Below, piece after piece: positions 41,846 through 50,124 of a stretch of DNA of 64,000 nucleotides. The position numbers and the translations under genes are program-made. Numbering within the stretch: position 1 is the stretch's first letter; every line of letters starts with the position of its first letter. The stretch is taken from positions 37,962 to 101,961 of the IMG/VR virus record IMGVR_UViG_3300021376_000021, one strand, 5' to 3'. The notes beneath the pieces were generated by a model. The model searched no databases. It had not been told where the DNA came from and worked only from the letters and a program-made list of their open reading frames with translations. This DNA is from a virus.

Positions 41846-43647
41846 TCTTTAATTTGTACCGCTGTAACTTCGACGTCAGAATCTTTAATAAGAAGAATTG
41901 TATTTTTAGTGGAAGCAATATCTTTTGAGACAGGATTGTAGTGAAGATTTAAATAATTACCTTCTATTGCTGTTACTACTAAACCATCAATAACAATAGA
42001 GCCAGTATCATAATCTACTGTTCCAATAGATTTAACAAATGAATGAGCAGCTGTATCACTATAGCTGTAAATTCCTAACACACCACTACCGTTATCTTGT
42101 ATGGTGCATGGTATGCCATTAAATGTAAATTTTGAACTATATACAGCTTTAACGTTAGATCTAATGTATTCTCCTACACCTGTAGAAAGATTATAATATC
42201 TATTAAGAGAAAATCCTAAATTTATAGTCTTGTTAAAAGCAACTGTTGGTATAACTGATAACCTGGAGAATGGAACTACTAGGGTGTCTACTCCAACAAT
42301 ACTTGAATGGCAGTTGTTAATGTTTTCTATAAGTTTACTTGTTCTTATTGTCTTTTTAAACCCGTTAAGCTTGTCAATGTTATATTCACTCACCAAACTT
42401 CTAATCAAAACTTCTATTGCTTGAGTGGTTAGCTTGGTAACATTTGTATTATACCTGGCTGTAACGTCAATTTCAAGATAAAGAAATTCTGGGCTAACAA
42501 TAACAGGCTCTAATCCAATAGGAGCTCTTAATTTAATAAAATCCAAAAATCTTCTCTTATCAATATCAGGTATGCCTTCCCCTGTATTAAGATCAATAGA
42601 AATAAGAACCCTTCCATATTGTGGAGGGGTAGCTTCCTCACCACCAAACACAGCAACAGATTCTATTTCAGGAAAGTTTGCTAATAAAATATTTTCATAA
42701 TCTAAAGCGGTAACTGCTCTCTCTTGATTCTGATACGCTCTTGGTGCGTTAAATTTAATCGAGTCTATACTTTCGCTAACTCCTCCTCCTTTTGCTGCTT
42801 GTGAGGTCGATATAGAAGAAATATTTGATTGTCCTTGAATTGTACCGTCAATAGTAAAATTTGAAGCTCCGTTAGGAAGCTCGCCATTGCTTACTCTATA
42901 CTCAGAAATAATTGTAGCGCCGTTCTGAGGAACTCTTCCTATGACTCCGTCTCCAAAAATTATTTCATATTGAGAATTTTCAGCTGCCTGTAGAAAGAAA
43001 ATATTTGAATTGGCTGTTCCGTCTAAAAGCGAAGATGCTTTAGAATATGTAATTGTATTAGCACCTTCGTTCTCAATAACATAAACGGAAAGGCTTCTAA
43101 TATCAATGTTAGGATTGGAAATTACAAATCTTTGTGATGTGTTGGCTGCAGAGTAAACAAAAGAGTCAGTTACATAATTACCTTCGTAAACTGTAATCTC
43201 TGACGCGTTAAAAGCACCGCTTGAATTAGCAGCTAAAACTAAATTGTCTGCAGTAGTAAAGGTAAAATTATTAGATCCAATTTTAGTAGTAAAAGAGGTA
43301 CCTTTAGGAACTAATAAGTTATCAAGAGCTGATGCAGGGGTTATGCTAAAAGAAATTTTTGCTTCTGCTGATCTATATGATCTAGGTACATAATTTAATT
43401 CTTTAACGTGAGAAATAATACTATCTTTTAGTGTGGCTGTATCTAAAAACATCTCGCTTGCTAACATATTAAGATAGTAAGCATTCAAGTAGGTGTTATA
43501 GGAAAATATGTCAAGAAGCTGATTAATGTTTGAGCCTTCGTAATCAACGTCTTTAAAAGGTGAGTCAGATCGCTTTAAAAATTCTTTAAAGTTATTTTTT
43601 AACTCATTGAAATCTAACCCTGTAAGTTTGAGATTAGTATTTGCCAC
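41842..43647 (-). CDS. 6: baseplate wedge protein gp6
   Basis: The gp6/J-type wedge protein that forms the ring controlling baseplate expansion. It is 601 aa (T4 gp6 is 660 aa). The N-terminus has DFNELKNNFKEFLKRSD and YEGSNINQLLDIFSYNTYLN, then ASEMFLDTATLKDSIISHVK, the hallmark of gp6. Later parts show EIIFGDGVIGR and YQNQERAVTALDYENILL, as in baseplate J proteins. It overlaps gp25 by one base and gp7 by four, giving a tightly coupled wedge operon. Confidence 0.95.
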   Translation of the reverse strand: MANTNLKLTGLDFNELKNNFKEFLKRSDSPFKDVDYEGSNINQLLDIFSYNTYLNAYYLNMLASEMFLDTATLKDSIISHVKELNYVPRSYRSAEAKISFSITPASALDNLLVPKGTSFTTKIGSNNFTFTTADNLVLAANSSGAFNASEITVYEGNYVTDSFVYSAANTSQRFVISNPNIDIRSLSVYVIENEGANTITYSKASSLLDGTANSNIFFLQAAENSQYEIIFGDGVIGRVPQNGATIISEYRVSNGELPNGASNFTIDGTIQGQSNISSISTSQAAKGGGVSESIDSIKFNAPRAYQNQERAVTALDYENILLANFPEIESVAVFGGEEATPPQYGRVLISIDLNTGEGIPDIDKRRFLDFIKLRAPIGLEPVIVSPEFLYLEIDVTARYNTNVTKLTTQAIEVLIRSLVSEYNIDKLNGFKKTIRTSKLIENINNCHSSIVGVDTLVVPFSRLSVIPTVAFNKTINLGFSLNRYYNLSTGVGEYIRSNVKAVYSSKFTFNGIPCTIQDNGSGVLGIYSYSDTAAHSFVKSIGTVDYDTGSIVIDGLVVTAIEGNYLNLHYNPVSKDIASTKNTILLIKDSDVEVTAVQIKE

Positions 43648-44075
43648 TATCTTACCCTGTTAAGTAAAAATTCTAGATACACTGGTTCAGTTTTATTTAT
43701 TACGCTAAAAACAATAGATACAGTATATGCGTTATTATCCGGTAGAGGAGAAGCAATCACATCAATTAGATTAGCTCTTGGCTCATAGTTTTCTATTGCG
43801 CTGCGAATTAAATTTATCAGCGTAGATGTAGTTTGAGGAGTAACGTTCTCAAAAAGCATTTTATTAATTTCACTTCCGAAAGTAGGATTATATAATCTTT
43901 CTCCTACATTAGTAAGAATAATATTGATTATAGCTTGTTTAACTGCGTCCTCGTTTTCAATTAACGAAGCATCTTTTGTATCTCTTTCAAACAATATCTT
44001 AGTAAATAAATCTTGATATATTGTATACGAGCCTTCTAAAGGTGTGTATCTATCAGCTCTTTTTACTGTAGCCAT
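43647..44075 (-). CDS. 25: baseplate wedge protein gp25
   Basis: The gp25/GpW family wedge protein with a lysozyme-like fold, which anchors the first sheath layer to the baseplate. It is 142 aa (T4 gp25 is 132 aa). The family core is visible: DAVKQAIINIILTNVGERLY, NPTFGSEINKMLFEN, and IRSAIENYEPRANLIDV. The short N-terminus (ADRYTPLEGSYTIYQDL) precedes the core. It lies between gp6 and an S74 collagen-like fibre gene. Confidence 0.95.
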   Translation of the reverse strand: MATVKRADRYTPLEGSYTIYQDLFTKILFERDTKDASLIENEDAVKQAIINIILTNVGERLYNPTFGSEINKMLFENVTPQTTSTLINLIRSAIENYEPRANLIDVIASPLPDNNAYTVSIVFSVINKTEPVYLEFLLNRVR

Positions 44076-44078
44076 ATA

Positions 44079-45026
44079 TTACCTATTGTCTATTAATTGT
44101 TTAAGTTCTTTTATGCACTGAATAAGAAGTGGGATTATTTTTTCATAGTACACGGTTAAATAATTTTCACCTGAAATACTATTGCCGTCTTTATCAATAT
44201 CAAAAGGAGCTCCTGTTACAGCCTCGGGCAATATTTTCTGTACATCCTGTGCGATTACACCTACTTGCCTTTTATAATCATTGTAACCAAACTTCTCAGC
44301 TAATACATTTTGATTATAAAAAACCCCTCTTAGTTGTTCAATTTTGTCTAGTGCGTTTTCTATTTCCTGAATATTTTCTTTTAATCTAACGTCAGAATAA
44401 AAAGCTGTAATGCTATTAGTAGCTCTAATTTGACCAGTTACGGTAGATGCTGCTGTTCCTACACCGAGAGAGTTTATTTGTCCGTCCGAATTAGTTGAGA
44501 AAGCGCCTTGAGATCCTTGTGGGCCTGTATCTCCTTTTGAACCACTGTCACCTTTATCTCCTTTTGATCCAGTATCACCTTTCTGTCCTTTTACTCCTGA
44601 TACTGTAAATACAGAAGAGTCAGAATTAGTAAATGTAATAACATTAGTGCTGTCAGAATAGGATGCACTGCTTACTCTTTCTCCTTTTGCGCCTTGAGGT
44701 CCTTGCGCGCCTTGGGCACCTTGCGCCCCATTAGTACCAATGCCGTCTGCTCCCTTTTCACCTTTATCTCCTTTATCACCTTTATCCCCTTTGGAAGCTG
44801 CAGTACCTTGATCACCCTTTACACCATTATCACCTTTTTCACCTTTTGATCCAACTAGGGATTGAGGTGTAATAAAAGAAAGCTGACCGGACCCGTCAGT
44901 CTTTATAATTTGACCGTTAGTTCCATCATTAATCGGCAGTTTATATTTAACTGTTCCGGAGTCATCAACAATTCTAAGCCCATTAATGCCTAGCTCAAAT
45001 CCACTTTCGTTTATATAATTTGCCAT
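44079..45026 (-). CDS. short collagen-like fibre with S74 chaperone, within the baseplate operon
   Basis: A 315-aa protein. The N-terminal 60 residues (ESGFELGINGLRIVDDSGTV, QLSFITPQSL) form a small attachment domain. Collagen triplets occupy about residues 60-115 and 145-175 ([26 protein letters not shown]), split by a beta hairpin with ITFTNSDSSVFTVSGVKG that is shared with the 541-aa fibre. The S74 chaperone starts at FYSDVRLKENI with Ser211 and Lys216, followed by GVIAQDVQKILPEAV. It lies between gp25 and gp5, far from the other fibres, and abuts gp5 (one-base overlap). Confidence 0.9.
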   Translation of the reverse strand: MANYINESGFELGINGLRIVDDSGTVKYKLPINDGTNGQIIKTDGSGQLSFITPQSLVGSKGEKGDNGVKGDQGTAASKGDKGDKGDKGEKGADGIGTNGAQGAQGAQGPQGAKGERVSSASYSDSTNVITFTNSDSSVFTVSGVKGQKGDTGSKGDKGDSGSKGDTGPQGSQGAFSTNSDGQINSLGVGTAASTVTGQIRATNSITAFYSDVRLKENIQEIENALDKIEQLRGVFYNQNVLAEKFGYNDYKRQVGVIAQDVQKILPEAVTGAPFDIDKDGNSISGENYLTVYYEKIIPLLIQCIKELKQLIDNR

Positions 45027-45832
45027 TATCTGTTAGGAGGAGTTGTGACTCCGGCACCAAGTCCAGGAGTATCTGTATGGGTATGCTTGTTAAGGCTAAC
45101 ACCAACGTCAGTAAAGACGTCCTTGCCAACACTTACATCTTTATCTACTCTTAAATTACCTGTCATATTTACCTGTTCGCAAGTAAACGTTGTAACACCA
45201 TCTACAAACACGTCATAGTTGCCTTTAATATGTACTGTTTGATTTTTAAGGATTATTTCAAAGCCGTTATCTACTACCTTTTCTACTTTACGACCATCTT
45301 TATCAATTTCAGTATAGGTTCCAGATTTATGATAGATGTGTAGCCGTTCTTCTCCTGGTGTGTCATCTATTTCTACTACATGCCCGCCTTCAGTTCTCAA
45401 AACTTTATTATATGGGTATTTCGCCTTATAGGCAGACTTAGGTTCTTTACTATCGTATTCTTTACTTATATTGTTATTCTCACGAGCAGGTTCAGCCACA
45501 TCATGCTTTGACTTATCATTATCTGGAATACCATGAATGGTACCCATTACTACAGGCTGATTGGCATCATGCCCATCCATAAAAAATCCTATAACCGTAG
45601 ATCCTACGGTTAGCCCGTTTGGTGATAGTCCAACTTTATCGTGACTTGGATTATTAGGAGGCATCATAATTAATGCCCAAGGCAATTCGTCAGTAGGCAT
45701 CAGCGATTTATTATCAGTGTGAAAATGGTAAGCGCGGACTTTTACCCTTCCAAGCATTAAAGGATCTTGTCTGTCCTCAACTTTGCCTACAAACCAAACA
45801 ATACCTTCTTGACCTAAATTTTTAGTCGTCAT
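45026..45832 (-). CDS. 5: baseplate hub/spike protein gp5-like, without lysozyme domain
   Basis: A 268-aa hub/spike protein. Residues 10-110 are the OB-fold of gp5/VgrG/Phage_base_V (WFVGKVEDRQDPLMLGRVKV, GLTVGSTVIGFFMDGHDANQ, PVVMGTIHG). Residues about 145-225 have the repeated beta-strand pattern of the spike helix (VLRTEGGHVVEIDDTPGEER, HIKGNYDVFVDG). The C-terminus includes HTHTDTPG, like the metal-binding tip of spikes. T4 gp5 is 575 aa and carries a lysozyme in its middle; that domain is missing here and a lysozyme is instead fused to the 631-aa protein at 53295-55190. Confidence 0.9.
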   Translation of the reverse strand: MTTKNLGQEGIVWFVGKVEDRQDPLMLGRVKVRAYHFHTDNKSLMPTDELPWALIMMPPNNPSHDKVGLSPNGLTVGSTVIGFFMDGHDANQPVVMGTIHGIPDNDKSKHDVAEPARENNNISKEYDSKEPKSAYKAKYPYNKVLRTEGGHVVEIDDTPGEERLHIYHKSGTYTEIDKDGRKVEKVVDNGFEIILKNQTVHIKGNYDVFVDGVTTFTCEQVNMTGNLRVDKDVSVGKDVFTDVGVSLNKHTHTDTPGLGAGVTTPPNR

Positions 45833-47103
45833 TTGTATCCCATTCTAACGCAGTCAAGAGAAATTTGATGTTTTGGTTTACCACCTTCTTCCATTGTTAA
45901 AATATGTCTAAGTTTAGTAATTAAATAATTTCCAGAATTATTTCTATCACTAACTTTTTTTTCTGTAGTACCAGAAAGTTCGGGTAGATCAAGTTGTATA
46001 AGGTCACCAGCTGTTAAGTAACTGTCTCCGTAAATTAAAATACGCACGGCATTTTGATTTAATAAAGAGGCGTAAGCTGATTTAGATCCTAAATTAGTAT
46101 CAATATAATCATCTCCTCTAGAGCTGTCTTTAGCCATAAAGAATTTTTTAGAAGCTGATTTAGAGTATTTTTCTACAAATTCTGTTGAGTTAGGTAATCG
46201 ACCTTTATTATCAGTAGATACAAAACTCTTTGCTTTTTCAGATAAATTAAATTTTGTTGTTGCTACTTGTTTAGTAAGTATATCAAAAGCTTGAACTGTA
46301 TTAACAACTACCCCACTATTAATTTTTTCAATTGAATCAAATTTACCTAAGTGTGTGTACCTAATAATATTTCTAAATGCATATTGCTGTCTCTCTTTAT
46401 CACTTATGGTATCTGGAGCGTAAGTAAATACTTTTGATTGTATGTCTTGTTTACCTTCTTTAAGAAGAGCTTCTACGCTTTTAAATTGATGTCCAAATTG
46501 ATTCTCAAAAAATACAAATGATCCTCCAGAAGCAAACTCCGCACTTATAGCTTTCTGTCTTAAGAAATCAATTGCTTCAAATGGCTTTAATCTTGGAACA
46601 GTTAATGGAAGTATACCTTTAGTTTTTTCAACCGTATATTTGTTTGATCCTGCACTGCTATTACTAAGAGTCGTCTTCAAAATATCTTTAACCATTTCAT
46701 CAATAGTATCTTTATAAGATTTCTCTATAAGCTCACTTGCATTATAATAATGACATGGCGAAACAGCTTTAAGAATGTAAATAGATCCTTTAGCAGTAGG
46801 ACTTGTACCGGTACTCTCTACATTATAAACATAAAAGTCTAGCTTGGTAGGATTGTCTCTACCAGGAGTAAAAAAGCTTACTGATATAATTTCTTCTCCA
46901 ACAATAGGATAATCTTGAACTAAGTTGATAGAGTCAACCATTGTTAGTTCTAAAAGCATGGACGGCTCTTCAATGTCTTCATAAACAGACATTGAAAGCA
47001 TCTGTGATCTAATGTCTACTGGAATTTGAGAGCCAGAGCCATTTTTTCTTAATGTAACCTTTAATATATTAACATCACCAGGTTCGTACGTTTTATTTGT
47101 CAT
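45829..47103 (-). CDS. 27: baseplate hub protein, gp27-like
   Basis: A 424-aa protein next to the gp5-like spike. The N-terminal domain has SQMLSMSVYEDIEEPSMLLE, LTMVDSINLVQDYPIVGEEI and FYVYNVESTG, as in hub proteins of the gp27/GpD type that carry the spike. The middle has LRQKAISAEFASGGSFVFFE, and the C-terminus has LITKLRHILTMEEGG followed by HQISLDCVRMGYK. T4 gp27 is 391 aa. Direct similarity to T4 gp27 is faint, so the name rests on order and domain architecture. It overlaps both neighbours by 4 bases. Confidence 0.7.
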   Translation of the reverse strand: MTNKTYEPGDVNILKVTLRKNGSGSQIPVDIRSQMLSMSVYEDIEEPSMLLELTMVDSINLVQDYPIVGEEIISVSFFTPGRDNPTKLDFYVYNVESTGTSPTAKGSIYILKAVSPCHYYNASELIEKSYKDTIDEMVKDILKTTLSNSSAGSNKYTVEKTKGILPLTVPRLKPFEAIDFLRQKAISAEFASGGSFVFFENQFGHQFKSVEALLKEGKQDIQSKVFTYAPDTISDKERQQYAFRNIIRYTHLGKFDSIEKINSGVVVNTVQAFDILTKQVATTKFNLSEKAKSFVSTDNKGRLPNSTEFVEKYSKSASKKFFMAKDSSRGDDYIDTNLGSKSAYASLLNQNAVRILIYGDSYLTAGDLIQLDLPELSGTTEKKVSDRNNSGNYLITKLRHILTMEEGGKPKHQISLDCVRMGYK

Positions 47104-47969
47104 GAAAGCAATTCTGTCATCTGATCTTCAATTACTGGGATATACTGTCGATCAATAAGTTTAATATGTTTTTTAGATTCATTTAATTCATCTTCATAAT
47201 CATAAAAAGAAATTGGAGACCAATATGCTTGCTCTATTAATAAAATAGCTCTATATGTTTCTATAACCTCAGTAACAGTTCTGCTTATTTCTGAAGTTGA
47301 TCCTACTATAGAACCTACTGATCCGGAAGTGTTGCTAAATTGCCCGGAGATATTATTAATAGTAATAGCACCTTCTTTAATTGCTTTTATCCATCCTGCA
47401 CCAGTAACTGCACCGGATGTTTTTTGAGTTACTCTTTCTCCAACGATAAAATCATCCGAGCTATTTACATTAATATCTAATACTAAATTTGTTTCTACAA
47501 TGCTGTCATCTTTTTTACGCTCGTAAGAACCTATCTCTCCGCTATATCCAATAATAGGATTCCAGTATTTTTTTAAGTTGCCAGTAAGTGCACTGTAAGC
47601 GCTTGTGGTTAAAATTGAATCATCATTATACCAATTGTTTCTATAAAACGATATTTTTTGCTGAGCGGTTTCAATAGATCCATACTTTGCAATAATAAAC
47701 TTACTAAAGTCTTTTACAGAAAGAGGCCATTGGTGATATGGATCTATAATATTATTACTTAAGTAAACTACCCAGGCGTAGCGTTCATCTTCATAGTAAT
47801 TGTAAGCTATTGTTTCCGCTCTTTCCCCTTCTTTGACTGTATAAGGGTAATAGGTTACAACATTCTTCTTAACAAACTCTTTAAACCTTACGTTTTTAAT
47901 AATATCAACAACTAGCTCACCATTATAGGTCGTGGTTCCAAGTTTGCTAAAATAATTGTACAGTGCCAT
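47100..47969 (-). CDS. 53: baseplate wedge protein gp53 with an inserted module
   Basis: The gp53 wedge subunit, 289 aa against 196 in T4. The N-terminus (ALYNYFSKLGTTTYNGELVV) and the block YYPYTVKEGERAETIAYNYY with VYLSNNIIDPYHQWPLS are characteristic; the latter is LysM-like. Residues about 175-235 form an extra beta module (DDFIVGERVTQKTSGAVTGA, then NNISGQFSNTSG) similar in style to modules in gp7. The C-terminal VIEDQMTELLS returns to conserved sequence. It overlaps the gp27-like gene by 4 bases. Confidence 0.92.
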   Translation of the reverse strand: MALYNYFSKLGTTTYNGELVVDIIKNVRFKEFVKKNVVTYYPYTVKEGERAETIAYNYYEDERYAWVVYLSNNIIDPYHQWPLSVKDFSKFIIAKYGSIETAQQKISFYRNNWYNDDSILTTSAYSALTGNLKKYWNPIIGYSGEIGSYERKKDDSIVETNLVLDINVNSSDDFIVGERVTQKTSGAVTGAGWIKAIKEGAITINNISGQFSNTSGSVGSIVGSTSEISRTVTEVIETYRAILLIEQAYWSPISFYDYEDELNESKKHIKLIDRQYIPVIEDQMTELLS

Positions 47970-47970
47970 T

Positions 47971-49074
47971 TTATTTTCCGTTCTTCTCTATATCATCTCT
48001 CGTCATTGGTTCAATTTCTTTAAACGATAAAGAAAATTCTACTTCAACAGGAGAAGATGTTTGTGTAAAAAAGGCAGGTACTCCGGATGGTGCATAATTA
48101 ATAGACATAGATTCTAAAAAACATTTTTTAAAAAAGTATGGCTCACTGTTTACTTTACCAAAAAATATTTTAACTGTATCTGGAAAAGTAAAAAGTAAAT
48201 TATCTTTTTGAGGGTGCATTCTTCTTTTAAATTCATATAAAATTTCTTTAAGGGTTTTTGTTTCTGTTTCATTGTTAGGAGAAAATTTATATGTAAAAGA
48301 ATGAGTTCTTAAATTTATGCCTTGAAATACCAAGGATTGAAATGGATTCAAAATTGTGCCTGTTGCTTTATCAACAGCACTACCCACACTATCACTTAAT
48401 CCAGCAACAGATCTACCAAGGTAAAAAGCTCCTTGAATATTGCCAGCTTGTTTAAAAGTTTCAGAGGTAGCTTTACCTACGGCCTCTCCAACAGACTTAG
48501 CATCAGAAAAATTAATACCTGTTGGTATATTTTGTTCTAAGAAGCCTGCAATTCCTAATTGCTTATCAGCATATTGCATTGCAAATTGCTCTTGCAAATT
48601 AGATGGAATGGGGAGATTTATTGTCTGTGTAGGTAAACTTTTCGCTGAGGATAAAGGTACCTTTCTTTCATAAGCTTCAAATACAAAAGATATCCAATAT
48701 TCGCCGATGTTATTTGGAAAGCTAAGTTGGCCGTTAAATCTATCCCTATTTCTCCTGACAGCATCTTCAGGAGTTCTATCTTTGAGTTTAGATGGAGGGA
48801 CAAAATTATCTTTAAATTTAGTATATGTTCCAAGACTACCAAGTTGACCTAAAGCAGAGGATACAGACCCTACAGCTGACATACCTAATCTACCAAACGC
48901 GCCGGCTATAGCGCTTACATTATTAAGAGCCTGTCCAACGCTTGTAGGAGATGACTTTAAAAATCCGTCAGTTGCACTATTAACTTCTTGTACAGAGCTA
49001 CTGAATGTTTTACTAAACTGCTCAGAAAGAGAAGTATTATTTTTAAAATTGTCTTGCTCTGTACGTATTGGCAT
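47971..49074 (-). CDS. 48: baseplate tail tube cap protein gp48
   Basis: The gp48-type tube cap, 367 aa (T4 gp48 is 364 aa), which sits on the hub and seeds the tail tube with gp54. Recognisable are YWISFVFEAYERKVPLSSAK, TINLPIPSNLQEQFAMQYAD, the HSFTYKFSPNNETETKTLKE segment, and the end MSINYAPSGVPAFFTQTSSP with VEVEFSLSFKEIEP. Its ATG is only 11 bases from the divergent gp4 ATG, so promoters for one must lie inside the other. Confidence 0.93.
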   Translation of the reverse strand: MPIRTEQDNFKNNTSLSEQFSKTFSSSVQEVNSATDGFLKSSPTSVGQALNNVSAIAGAFGRLGMSAVGSVSSALGQLGSLGTYTKFKDNFVPPSKLKDRTPEDAVRRNRDRFNGQLSFPNNIGEYWISFVFEAYERKVPLSSAKSLPTQTINLPIPSNLQEQFAMQYADKQLGIAGFLEQNIPTGINFSDAKSVGEAVGKATSETFKQAGNIQGAFYLGRSVAGLSDSVGSAVDKATGTILNPFQSLVFQGINLRTHSFTYKFSPNNETETKTLKEILYEFKRRMHPQKDNLLFTFPDTVKIFFGKVNSEPYFFKKCFLESMSINYAPSGVPAFFTQTSSPVEVEFSLSFKEIEPMTRDDIEKNGK

Positions 49075-49085
49075 AAATATTTTCT

Positions 49086-49526
49086 ATGAGTTATAAGGGA
49101 TTTTTTAAGCCGAAAAACCCGGCCAAATACAAAGGTGATCCTAGTAACGTTATTTATCGTAGCGGTTGGGAGCTTAAGCTTATGATTCATTTAGACTCAC
49201 ATCCTGATGTAATTCAATGGTCTAGTGAAGAATTCTGCATTCCTTATAGATCTCCTATAGATGGTAAAGTCCATCGATATTTTCCAGATTTTTTTGTGAG
49301 AAAAAAGAACCCTCAGGGTATTATTGAATCCTTAGTAATAGAGGTAAAACCTTTAAAACAAGTACAAGCTCCTAAAGTGCTTACAAAACCAACAAGAAGA
49401 TATTTAAATGAAGTTAAAACTTACGGTGTTAATACTGCAAAATGGAAAGCTGCAAAGGAGTTCTGTGAACTTAAAAAATGGAAATTTATTATAATGACTG
49501 AGAAAGAACTTGGTATTAATGGCTAA
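49086..49526 (+). CDS. 4: head completion protein gp4 (nuclease-like)
   Basis: The T4 gp4 (gp50/gp65) head completion protein. It is 146 aa (T4 about 150). The sequence is strongly conserved: SYKGFFKPKNPAKYKGDPSN, FRYFPDF-type RYFPDFFV, and LVIEVKPLKQ. PD followed by E-x-K gives a PD-(D/E)XK-like active site. The C-terminal NTAKWKAAKEFCELKKWKFI block is also conserved. No Shine-Dalgarno is visible before the ATG, and CATAAATA, a 7/8 match to the late promoter, ends 6 bases before it. It overlaps the next gene by 8 bases. Confidence 0.93.
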   Translation: MSYKGFFKPKNPAKYKGDPSNVIYRSGWELKLMIHLDSHPDVIQWSSEEFCIPYRSPIDGKVHRYFPDFFVRKKNPQGIIESLVIEVKPLKQVQAPKVLTKPTRRYLNEVKTYGVNTAKWKAAKEFCELKKWKFIIMTEKELGING

Positions 49527-50124
49527 TTTATTTTCCAGTTTTATAAAAGACGATATTGATAGCAGTAAAGTAGTTAACGCTACAAACTGGCTTAGGGAAA
49601 AAGCTTATGATGTTGAGCCTAGAAAGGTAGACCCTCAGCAAATTATAAGAAAAAATACTATTGTTGCTGAGAATAGAGTAAGACTGGGGCACTTATATCT
49701 CTTTAGATATGACCCGAAACTTAAAATAGAGCTTCCGTATTATGATACATTTCCTGTTATTTTTATTGTAAAAATAATTAGAGGGGGATTTGTTGGTCTT
49801 AATATGCATTATCTTCCATATGCATTTCGAGCAAAATTAATGGACATGCTTTATGATTATGTTGTCGGCGAAGAGGACATGCAGAGATTAAAAATAACTT
49901 ATAACGTTTTATCTAATACTTCTAAACTAAGGTATTATAAACCTTGTTTAAAACACTATCTAAATAATCATGTTAAGTCTAGATTCTTACATATTTCTCC
50001 TGAGGAGTGGGAGAAAGCTCTTTTTCTGCCTTTGAGAAGATTCAAAAAAGCAACGGAATCAGAAGTTCATAGAGATAGTGTAAGACAGATTAGACAGGCT
50101 AAACTAAAAGGAAATGTTAGATGA
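49519..50124 (+). CDS. conserved T4-like structural protein in the gene-2 position
   Basis: A 201-aa protein from the ATG at 49519 (MANLFSSFIKDDIDS), overlapping the gp4 stop by 8 bases. A TTG three codons upstream is less likely. The core GHLYLFRYDPKLKIELPYYD, TFPVIFIVKIIRGGFVGLNM and HYLPYAFRAKLMDMLYDYVV is familiar from marine T4-like phages. From memory such proteins are often labelled DNA end protector (gp2), and in T4 gene 2 adjoins gene 4, but I cannot confirm this from sequence. The C-terminal FLHISPEEWEKALFLPLRRF is also conserved. Confidence 0.75.
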   Translation: MANLFSSFIKDDIDSSKVVNATNWLREKAYDVEPRKVDPQQIIRKNTIVAENRVRLGHLYLFRYDPKLKIELPYYDTFPVIFIVKIIRGGFVGLNMHYLPYAFRAKLMDMLYDYVVGEEDMQRLKITYNVLSNTSKLRYYKPCLKHYLNNHVKSRFLHISPEEWEKALFLPLRRFKKATESEVHRDSVRQIRQAKLKGNVR

